This document shows positions 6,197 to 15,806 of a stretch of 15,806 nucleotides of DNA, one piece after another. Below the pieces are notes generated by a model. That model had not been told where the DNA came from. It ran no database searches and saw nothing but the letters and a program-made list of their open reading frames with translations. Source of the stretch: an uncultured Eubacteriales bacterium (GTDB taxonomy: Bacteria; Bacillota; Clostridia; Christensenellales; Borkfalkiaceae); the NCBI GenBank assembly GCA_958405585.1, contig CATYEP010000031.1:1-15806 (forward strand). Reading direction: 5' to 3'. Position numbers and translations under genes: made by a program. Position 1 is the stretch's first letter. Each line of letters opens with the position of its first letter.

Positions 6197-7519
6197 TTAC
6201 TTATCTCCTCTTTGCATTTGTATTTTCAAATTGCCGAACGCCGTCGCTTCGATCGGGATTGCGTGTACTTTTACGCCGCACGCACGTTCGGTCAGCTCAT
6301 TCAGGAATCCGTTCTTTGCACCGCCGCCGACAATACAAAGCCCTTTGTATTTTTCACCCGTAATCTTTTCCAGCTCACGCATTGCTTTTGCATAGCTGTT
6401 GGCAAGGCTCATAAACGCGCAACGGAAATAATCGCTCGTCTTTTCCGGCAAAGGCCTGCCGTTCTCGCGCAGATATTCGTCAAACGCACCCTTCATGCTC
6501 TCAGGTGCAAGGAATCTCCAGTCGTCCGCATCGATCGTTTCCGCATACGTACCCTGTTCCGCTTCCGCCGCGATATCCCCGAACGACTTATCCGGGCAAA
6601 GTTCCTTGCGCAACGACTGCACAAGCCACAATCCCATGATATTTTTCAAAAACCGGATGTAGCCCACACCGCCTTCGTTCGTATAATTTGCTTCACAACT
6701 CTTCTCGGTCAGGATCGGTTCTTTCAGACGTACGCCGAACAATGACCATGTTCCCGACGACAGATACGGCATATTCACCGAATCTTCCGGGATCCCTTCC
6801 ACGGCACTCGCCGTATCGTGCGAAGCGCACAGAACGACCGTCGTCTGGCCGCCGACTTCCTTCGCAATTTCTTCTTTCAACGCACCCACTTCCGTACCCG
6901 GCGCGTCCAGATGCCCAAACAGACGCTGCGGCAATCCGAGACGATTCACCACTTCCATGTCGTACTGCCCCGTGCGAGCATCCACCAGCCCCGACGTCGA
7001 AGCCTCCGTATATTCTTTTTTGGCAACTCCCGTCAGTTTATAAGAGAAATATTCCGGAAGCATCAAGAACATTTCCGCTTTCTCCAACCGACCTTTCTTT
7101 AAATCGTCGTACAGCTGATAAATCGTGTTGAAAGGCTGGAACTGAATACCCGTATGCGCATACAATTCCTTAAACGACATGATTTTATGTACTTCTTCGA
7201 TCGGCCCTTTCGTACGATCGTCACGATATGCGTGGCAAGGCAGGATCTCTTTTCCGTCTTTGTCCAGGAGAACGTAATCCACGCCCCACGTATCGATCGC
7301 TACGCTCTCGATCTTCCCGAACTGCCGGAACGATTCTTTCAATCCCGCTACGATCTCGCGGAACAATCTATCCACATCCCAGATCAACGTCCCGTTGACA
7401 TCGTCCACTCCGTTATAAAAACGATACACTTCCTTGGTGCAAAGCTCTCCGCCTTCTTTCCAGCCGACGATGTGCCTGCCGCTGGATGCGCCAATGTCGA
7501 TTGCTACGTAATATTTCAT
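6197..7519 (-). CDS. rhaB: Rhamnulokinase, short at the C-terminus
   Basis: Phosphorylates L-rhamnulose to L-rhamnulose 1-phosphate with ATP; FGGY carbohydrate kinase family. The start at 7519 has GGAGG five bases upstream and begins MKYYVAIDIGASSGR, the first phosphate-binding motif. An open frame extends 18 codons further to 7573 but crosses the promoter. Other landmarks are AIDTWGVDYVLLD (about 74-86), the probable catalytic Asp235 in CASHDTAS, GTWSLFG (256-262) and the adenosine motif VGGGAKNGFLNELT (397-410). The protein is 440 residues against about 470-490 in known homologues. It stops soon after EATAFGN (424-430), lacking the usual last helices. The reading frame is intact up to the stop and rhaA follows after one base, so this looks like a natural short form. 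Confidence 0.95.
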   Translation of the reverse strand: MKYYVAIDIGASSGRHIVGWKEGGELCTKEVYRFYNGVDDVNGTLIWDVDRLFREIVAGLKESFRQFGKIESVAIDTWGVDYVLLDKDGKEILPCHAYRDDRTKGPIEEVHKIMSFKELYAHTGIQFQPFNTIYQLYDDLKKGRLEKAEMFLMLPEYFSYKLTGVAKKEYTEASTSGLVDARTGQYDMEVVNRLGLPQRLFGHLDAPGTEVGALKEEIAKEVGGQTTVVLCASHDTASAVEGIPEDSVNMPYLSSGTWSLFGVRLKEPILTEKSCEANYTNEGGVGYIRFLKNIMGLWLVQSLRKELCPDKSFGDIAAEAEQGTYAETIDADDWRFLAPESMKGAFDEYLRENGRPLPEKTSDYFRCAFMSLANSYAKAMRELEKITGEKYKGLCIVGGGAKNGFLNELTERACGVKVHAIPIEATAFGNLKIQMQRGDK

Positions 7520-7531
7520 TTTTTCCTCCGT

Positions 7532-7547
7532 CGCTATCATTATAGCG
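7532..7547. promoter_or_regulatory. Inverted repeat over the rhaB -10 box
   Basis: CGCTAT-CATT-ATAGCG, with perfect 6-bp arms, covers the -10 box and predicted start of rhaB. It is a possible operator, or a hairpin at the very 5' end of the transcript. Confidence 0.35.
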
Positions 7548-7567
7548 AATTTTAATTTATTAAACAA
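7539..7567 (-). promoter_or_regulatory. Promoter of rhaBA
   Basis: TTGTTT (7562-7567), a 17-bp spacer rich in A/T, and perfect TATAAT (7539-7544) on the minus strand. The -35 overlaps TTAAACA (7560-7566), a 7-mer repeated at 7607-7613 inside the AraC-gene promoter; the two copies might be regulator contact sites. Confidence 0.65.
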
Positions 7568-7598
7568 GGACACTATTTATTGAAAAAAGTATCTTTTC

Positions 7599-7627
7599 TT
7601 GACATTTTAAACAGACTGTGATACAAT
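7599..7627 (+). promoter_or_regulatory. Promoter of the AraC-type regulator gene
   Basis: Consensus TTGACA (7599-7604), 17-bp spacer, TACAAT (7622-7627). Only six bases separate the -10 box from the ATG at 7634, so the transcript should begin at or next to the start codon. Confidence 0.8.
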
Positions 7628-7633
7628 ACAAGC

Positions 7634-8593
7634 ATGCAAAAAGATTTCATTGAAAAACTGGTGCAGATCACGGACGAGGAGCGCGATATTCTGCGGGGAC
7701 AGACCGATATCGACCGCACGCAATACGCTGCGGGAAAAGAATTTATCATCCGTGCGCAAAAACTTCTGAACAAATCACAGATGGCGCTGCGCCCGCATAC
7801 GCGGTTCATCGACTTCCCCGAACACGGTCACGATTACATGGAATTCATGTATGTACTGCAAGGGAGCATCACACATATGATCCAAGGCGAGAAAGTGTGT
7901 CTGCAAAGCGGCGATATTCTGTTTCTGAACCGACACATCCGCCACAGCGTACTGCGTGCGGGAAAAGACGATCTGGGCATCAATTTTATTGCTTCGAACA
8001 CCTTTTTGCAGGTGATCCTGCACAATGTTGAAAACAATCCGGTCATGCGCGACTTCCTTGCGCGGAATTTTGCGCCCGACGGCGAAGGAGAATACCTGCA
8101 TTTCAAGACGCAGGGGCACTTCCCCATCAGCAATCTGCTGGACAATCTGATCTATGCCGTCGCTTACCCGACCGAACAGGATCCTTCCGTACTTTCACAG
8201 CTGATCTCACTGCTTTTCACATACCTTGCCCTGTATAAAGATTCTCTGGCAGGCGGAAAGTTGGCCGCGTCTCCCGACTCGGTATTAAAGCAAAAAGTTT
8301 CGATGTATCTGGAACACAATTACCCCGACGCAACGCTCGGTGCGATCGCCGAAGAATTAGGCTACAGCAGCGAATATATATCGCGGCGGATCCATGAGGT
8401 TTTCGGGAAACCCTTCCGCGAACTTCTCGCCGACGAACGTCTGAAAACAGCGGAACGGCTGCTGCGCACGACGGATATGAGTATCTCCGAAATCATACAG
8501 ACGATCGGCTATGAAAACCAGAGCCATTTTCACAGGATGTTCCTGCAAACCTACGGCATGACGCCGCGAAAATACCGACTCAGCAAAATTTAA
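7634..8593 (+). CDS. AraC-family regulator of the rhamnose genes
   Basis: A 319-residue transcription activator. The N-terminal cupin-like sugar-sensing domain covers about residues 50-120, with RPHTRFIDFPEHGHDYMEFMYV and SGDILFLNRHIRHSV. The C-terminal AraC-type DNA-binding domain of two helix-turn-helix units covers about 220-315 (LGAIAEELGYSSEYISRRIHE; ISEIIQTIGYENQSHFHRMF, then PRKYR). It is divergent from rhaBA with 114 bp between start codons, so it probably senses L-rhamnose and controls rhaBA; this is inference from position. There is no ribosome binding site before the ATG, and the promoter predicts a leaderless mRNA. The next in-frame Met is about residue 50, inside the sensor domain, so the start is secure. 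Confidence 0.93.
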   Translation: MQKDFIEKLVQITDEERDILRGQTDIDRTQYAAGKEFIIRAQKLLNKSQMALRPHTRFIDFPEHGHDYMEFMYVLQGSITHMIQGEKVCLQSGDILFLNRHIRHSVLRAGKDDLGINFIASNTFLQVILHNVENNPVMRDFLARNFAPDGEGEYLHFKTQGHFPISNLLDNLIYAVAYPTEQDPSVLSQLISLLFTYLALYKDSLAGGKLAASPDSVLKQKVSMYLEHNYPDATLGAIAEELGYSSEYISRRIHEVFGKPFRELLADERLKTAERLLRTTDMSISEIIQTIGYENQSHFHRMFLQTYGMTPRKYRLSKI

Positions 8594-8738
8594 AAACACA
8601 GAATTTCGGGCTTGCGCGGCTGAATTGTGTATAGTCACACCGCGGCAAACGCGCCTTTTTGAAGCAGAATTATTACCCGAAATGCCGTACCCGTCCATAA
8701 ACAAAGCAAAGAGCCACGCGAAAAGTTTAATTTCTGCG
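8594..8738. other. Non-coding tail of the AraC gene with nested inverted repeats
   Basis: No gene is supported. ATTTCGGG (8603-8610) pairs with CCCGAAAT (8676-8683). Inside, CGCGG pairs with CCGCG, and TGTG with CACA around TATAGT. The arrangement could fold as a branched RNA in the 3' untranslated region of the regulator message. Confidence 0.4.
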
Positions 8739-8766
8739 CCCGGAAATTTTCAGAAAAATATCCGGG
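8739..8766 (+). terminator. Terminator between the AraC-type gene and the nitroreductase gene
   Basis: Twelve-base arms with one mismatch (8739-8750 and 8755-8766, outer CCCGGA/TCCGGG) enclose CAGA. On the plus strand TGTTTTAATTTT follows, so it suits the AraC-type gene transcript. The two genes converge here. Confidence 0.7.
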
Positions 8767-8770
8767 TGTT

Positions 8771-9454
8771 TTAATTTTCCCATTCGAAATTTTCTTTTCC
8801 TGCGCCCTGCTCAAAATGATACTTCACGATGCCGAGATCCAGCCCGCGGCAGAATCCGCCCCTTTGCCTTGCGCGGACTTTGCGATCTCCGACATGTTCA
8901 AACAAAAATTTCTGCTGATTGACGGCAGTCGGAGCCAGCAGTGCCGCCCGCACGCCGCTTTGAAACCATTCGGGCAATGTATTAAAATCCTTAGCGCGGC
9001 AGACCTGCTTTATTTGTTTGCTTTTATGCGGAACGCCCTGCGTTTCCCCGTAACCGAGCGCGATCACGCAGACGAGTTTTTCATTCTGAGCCAACTGCAA
9101 CTTTTTCTCCGTTTTACCCTTAGCGTACGAAACAGCGACCCAACAAGTATTCAGCCCAAGCGCCTGCGCATACAAAACCAGGCGTTCTCCGTAATACCCT
9201 GCCTTTTCAGACAGATCTTCACCTTTCTCTCCTATGAGAGCAAAATAATTTTTAACACAGGAAAATTTACCGTAATGTGCCAAAAATGAAGAAAAAGCCT
9301 GCGGATCATTGCATACCAAGCGTATTTTTAACCCGCTCTCGCGGTTGCATTCTTCAATCGCATCCTGCAATTTCTGCATGAGCTGCGATCCGATCGGCTT
9401 GTCCAGATAAGCGCGCACACTGTGCCGCGCTTCCATCGCTCCCCAAATCTCCAT
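8771..9454 (-). CDS. Nitroreductase family protein, TM1586 type
   Basis: A 227-residue FMN-dependent oxidoreductase fold. RHSVR at 10-14 is the start-of-domain FMN phosphate motif. APTAVNQQKF at 174-183 is the second FMN-contact segment. LDLGIVKYHFEQGAG at 205-219 is characteristic of the TM1586-like nitroreductase branch, a probable one-chain form of a normally duplicated fold. Physiological substrate unknown; NAD(P)H-dependent reduction of a quinone, nitro compound or flavin is the family role. AAGGAG lies six bases before the start. The promoter is about 165 bp upstream, so the leader is long. It is the only gene of its transcript as far as visible. Confidence 0.9.
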   Translation of the reverse strand: MEIWGAMEARHSVRAYLDKPIGSQLMQKLQDAIEECNRESGLKIRLVCNDPQAFSSFLAHYGKFSCVKNYFALIGEKGEDLSEKAGYYGERLVLYAQALGLNTCWVAVSYAKGKTEKKLQLAQNEKLVCVIALGYGETQGVPHKSKQIKQVCRAKDFNTLPEWFQSGVRAALLAPTAVNQQKFLFEHVGDRKVRARQRGGFCRGLDLGIVKYHFEQGAGKENFEWEN

Positions 9455-9513
9455 TTCACACTCCTTGACCGCTCAAAGCATCCGATTCTCTTATCTTTTT
9501 CGGAGAAAAAAGA

Positions 9514-9588
9514 TTACTCTCTTTGGCACGGTCCGCATGAAAAAGAATAACCCGTATCCGCCTTTCGATAAAATCTATACTGCTTCAT
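9514..9588 (-). CDS. Possible 24-residue leader peptide before the nitroreductase
   Basis: A short frame inside the nitroreductase leader, starting ATG at 9588 and ending at 9514. The peptide is basic and aromatic at the N-terminus and has CGPC near its C-terminus, the spacing of a thiol-redox motif. The upstream GGATCGG is a poor ribosome binding site. The stop overlaps a hairpin with 8-bp arms (9493-9500 and 9507-9514). It may be chance. Confidence 0.2.
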   Translation of the reverse strand: MKQYRFYRKADTGYSFSCGPCQRE

Positions 9589-9625
9589 CCGATCCGTATC
9601 TGATAAACATCGGATATCCACTCCT

Positions 9626-9653
9626 ATTATACCAAAATTTTCTGCATTGTAAA
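9626..9653 (-). promoter_or_regulatory. Promoter of the nitroreductase gene
   Basis: TTTACA (9648-9653), 16-bp spacer and perfect TATAAT (9626-9631) on the minus strand. The predicted start is near 9619, which gives a leader of about 165 bases. Confidence 0.7.
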
Positions 9654-9695
9654 TTCTTTTTCTAAAATTTCCGCAATGTTTCTTTCCTCTTTATT

Positions 9696-9738
9696 AAAAT
9701 ATCCGCCGGAGCAAAACAAATGCCCCGGCGGATATTTT
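9696..9738 (-). terminator. Terminator of the CmpB-like gene
   Basis: Fourteen-base arms (9696-9709 and 9725-9738; outer AAAATATCCGCCGG) enclose a 15-base loop that can pair two more G-C pairs. It starts 43 bases after the stop of the membrane protein gene. T-rich sequence follows on both strands. Confidence 0.85.
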
Positions 9739-9780
9739 TACAAATTCTGAAAAGCACCACAATTTTTTACGTTCTGCAGA

Positions 9781-10401
9781 TCAAAATAATGTAAAATGAC
9801 AACCGTTTAAGCACAAATATATGAGGTTAAAAAGTAAATCCGCCAAGATCAGCACCGACAATACAACTGCCTTCACTTTTATAACGCGCGGAGAACTTAA
9901 ACATACCAGCTTTACCAGCAGCGGCCAGACAAAACGAATCGACGCCGTGTTTTTAATTCCGCATACCAAGGTCATTTCCAGACATATATAGCCGCAAATA
10001 TCAAACCTGTAATAACTGTAATTCCATAAAACAATCCCGAAAACTTTATCAAAAAATAATGCAACAAAAAACTCCGCAATCGTCGGTATCAACGCCGCGG
10101 CCATAAAATAAATTGCATACAGTCCGACATATGACAAACTTCTCAACAAAACAGGCAACCGTTTTGCCCGCTCAAACAGAGATCTCAATCTGCCGCCCGT
10201 CGGAGTTCCCATCAGCAGGTATACCGCCAGTATACAAGAACCGTAAATCGTACACAGCGGCAGAGTCAGGAATCCTCTATCCGAAAATGCTCCCCAGCGT
10301 ATGCGAAAATATATCGTTTCCATGCACCAGCCCAAAAAGGATACCAGCACAAATAAAATTACAAGGTCATAAAATCCAGGCCTTTCTTTCTTCTTTTCCA
10401 T
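9781..10401 (-). CDS. CmpB-like membrane protein (putative ABC transporter type IV family)
   Basis: A 206-residue integral membrane protein. The N-terminal region GFYDLVILFVLVSFLGWCME followed by a conserved loop (RWGAFSDRGFLTLPLCTIYG) matches the Pfam family named ABC_trans_CmpB, common in Firmicutes. At least five hydrophobic segments are visible, the last two near the C-terminus. The family name is historical; transport has not been shown and there is no ATPase gene nearby. A frame is open nine codons further upstream from a TTG, but GAAGG lies seven bases before the ATG at 10401, and a TATAAT box at 10428-10433 covers the longer start. No clear -35 accompanies that box. Confidence 0.85.
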   Translation of the reverse strand: MEKKKERPGFYDLVILFVLVSFLGWCMETIYFRIRWGAFSDRGFLTLPLCTIYGSCILAVYLLMGTPTGGRLRSLFERAKRLPVLLRSLSYVGLYAIYFMAAALIPTIAEFFVALFFDKVFGIVLWNYSYYRFDICGYICLEMTLVCGIKNTASIRFVWPLLVKLVCLSSPRVIKVKAVVLSVLILADLLFNLIYLCLNGCHFTLF

Positions 10402-10739
10402 ATTCGCGCCTTCATATTTGTGAGCCAATTATACTTTTCGACTATGACCGCACGGCGTTATTTTCGTGAAGTCCATACGAAATTGAAGTGAAATCGCTTG
10501 ACTCTCATCCCGCCCTGCCGCCTTTACTTTACTGCCTCTGATTTGCTGCTTCTGCTTTGCCACTTCTGCTTTGCCGCCTCTGCTTTGCCGCATAAAAACA
10601 ATTCCGTGTCGCATTGTCGCGCTTTTAAAAAAATTATGCCCGAATATAACCTCTGCATAAATCTCCTCAGCCAAACAGAATAAGAATGGTGACAAAAAAT
10701 GCTTCTTGTATAAGAATCGCTACGCTCTAAGCAAAAGCC
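10402..10739. other. Gene-free stretch between the membrane protein gene and the rpoC terminator
   Basis: No gene is supported. It holds a possible -10 box (TATAAT, 10428-10433, minus strand), a 14-bp tandem repeat (10521-10590) and a small inverted repeat TTCTT-GTAT-AAGAA (10703-10716). Open frames crossing the repeat on the minus strand look like low-complexity artefacts. Confidence 0.5.
10521..10590. repeat. Tandem repeat, five copies of a 14-bp unit
   Basis: Units at 10521, 10535, 10549, 10563 and 10577, the last three nearly identical (consensus CYTCTGCTTTGCCG). A weaker sixth copy may sit at 10507-10520. Because 14 is not a multiple of three, the array is not a coding repeat. Confidence 0.9.
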
Positions 10740-10775
10740 AAGGGCCGCAAAGCGCATATGCGCTTTGCGGCCCTT
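10740..10775 (-). terminator. Terminator of the rpoBC operon, perfect palindrome
   Basis: A perfect 36-bp palindrome with 18-base arms (10740-10757 and 10758-10775), outer AAGGGCCGCAAAGCG. It lies about 50 bases after the rpoC stop. On the minus strand GGCTTTTGCTT follows, on the plus strand CTTTTGTTT, so it may stop transcripts from both sides. Confidence 0.8.
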
Positions 10776-10825
10776 CTTTTGTTTATCGATCCTTTACGGA
10801 TCTAATTATTTTTTTACAGCGATTT

Positions 10826-15013
<4,188 letters not shown>

Positions 15014-15032
15014 ATCTTATCCTCCCGTTTTA

Positions 15033-15806
15033 TTATTCTTCGTCTTTGTCGTCATCGCCGAGATCATCCAGATCGTCCAAATCATCAAGGTCGTCCAGAT
15101 CGTCGTCGAACAGTTCCGCAGACGTAAAGTCTTCGTCCACCGGATATTCCTCATCCTCTTCGAAGATGGAATCGACATCCATATCGCTTTCGTCTTCGTC
15201 CGTATCTTCGTCGTCGAAGTTGAAGTCGAGTTCTTCCGGTTCTTCGCTGTGACGATCTTCATGCTCGTCTGCATCCAGTTCCGCATCGGAAAGATCTTTC
15301 AGCTGCAATTCGTCCTTGCTCTCGTTGAGAACTTTGACGTCCAGAGCCAGCGACTGCAATTCTTTGAGCAATACCTTGAACGCTTCCGGAATGCCCGGTT
15401 CAGAAATGTTGTTGCCTTTGACAATGCTTTCATACGTCTTGACACGCCCGTTGATATCATCCGACTTGACCGTCAGAATTTCCTGCAGGATGTGTGCCGC
15501 GCCGTATGCTTCGAGCGCCCAAACTTCCATTTCACCGAAACGCTGTCCGCCGAACTGCGCTTTACCGCCGAGCGGCTGCTGCGTTACGAGCGAGTAAGGC
15601 CCGATGGAACGTGCATGGATCTTATCATCGACCAGGTGGATCAGCTTGATCATGTACATCTGTCCGACCGTGGTGCGGTTTTCGAACGGTTCGCCCGTAC
15701 GTCCGTCATAAAGCTGGATCTTGCCGTCCACTTTTCCGTTCGGATTGACAATGTTGTTTTCCGCGAACAATTTGCGGATATCCTGCTCGGTTGCGCCGTC
15801 AAATAC
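15033..15806 (-). CDS. rpoB: RNA polymerase beta subunit, C-terminal part
   Basis: The last 257 residues of beta; the rest is off the right edge. The fragment shows the conserved end of the core: GQMYMIKLIHLVDDKIHARS, the GGKAQFGGQRFGEMEVWALEA region and LLKELQSLALDVKVL. The core ends near fragment residue 172. It is followed by an 85-residue tail with about 49 Asp or Glu and only one Arg and one Lys, finishing in repeated LDD units and DDDKDEE. Bacillus beta also ends in an acidic tail, but a shorter one. The tail is encoded at about 15033-15290. Upstream sequence including the promoter is outside the window. Confidence 0.98.
   Translation of the reverse strand, partial: VFDGATEQDIRKLFAENNIVNPNGKVDGKIQLYDGRTGEPFENRTTVGQMYMIKLIHLVDDKIHARSIGPYSLVTQQPLGGKAQFGGQRFGEMEVWALEAYGAAHILQEILTVKSDDINGRVKTYESIVKGNNISEPGIPEAFKVLLKELQSLALDVKVLNESKDELQLKDLSDAELDADEHEDRHSEEPEELDFNFDDEDTDEDESDMDVDSIFEEDEEYPVDEDFTSAELFDDDLDDLDDLDDLDDLGDDDKDEE
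15061..15108. repeat. Nine-base repeats encoding LDD units in RpoB tail
   Basis: Imperfect 9-bp units (such as GATCGTCCA) in tandem encode repeated Leu-Asp-Asp near the end of rpoB. Codons vary (TCGTC and TCATC forms), so the repeat has drifted at the DNA level while the protein pattern is kept. Confidence 0.75.

Noticed and set aside
8630..8645. CRP-like site TGTGTATAGTCACA
   Set aside because: It lies downstream of the AraC-type gene and not near a promoter; spacing is 2 bp short of the CRP consensus. It is better explained as part of the nested hairpins.
10521..10590. CRISPR array
   Set aside because: Units are contiguous 14-bp copies with no spacers and no cas genes nearby.
10429..10757. 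Two overlapping minus-strand frames before the CmpB-like gene
   Set aside because: They cross the 14-bp repeat in different frames and give Lys/Gln/Ala-rich repeats; no ribosome binding site.

Overview
The window looks like a low-to-mid GC Clostridia-type Firmicute. The rpoB and rpoC proteins, the strong AGGAGG ribosome binding sites, the TTGACA/TATAAT-type promoters, the HU protein and the redox and sugar genes all fit an anaerobic gut-type bacterium. The family cannot be named from sequence alone. Most genes are on the minus strand. Only a Crp/Fnr-type regulator, an AraC-type regulator and one putative small RNA read on the plus strand.

Left part (1-2023): a minus-strand operon reads towards the left edge. 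It encodes a 231-residue iron-sulfur protein, a small cupin and a monocluster ferredoxin cut by the edge. A Crp/Fnr-family regulator is divergent from it. The intergenic region holds a 16-bp near-perfect palindrome placed about 41.5 bp upstream of the predicted operon start, and just downstream of the regulator's own predicted start. This suggests the regulator activates the operon and represses itself.

Middle left (2024-4953): a bidirectional terminator, the HU gene with its promoter, and two overlapping half-size chromate transporter genes form this part. The upstream transporter half carries charged tails at both ends. A terminator for the rhamnose operon follows, and then a compact plus-strand element. 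That element has a perfect TATAAT box, a 12-bp closing stem, two internal hairpins and a T-run, and is probably an undescribed small RNA.

Middle (4954-8770): L-rhamnose isomerase (rhaA) and rhamnulokinase (rhaB) form a tight rhaBA operon. An AraC-family regulator is divergent from it, and its mRNA is predicted to be leaderless. No aldolase or transporter for rhamnose is in the window.

Right (8771-15806): a TM1586-type nitroreductase with a long leader, a CmpB-like membrane protein and a gene-free stretch with a 14-bp tandem repeat come first. A perfect 36-bp palindromic terminator and then the rpoBC operon follow. RpoC is 1395 residues and has two insertions relative to Bacillus. RpoB ends in an 85-residue, very acidic tail with LDD repeats. 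The usual ribosomal-protein genes do not follow rpoC.
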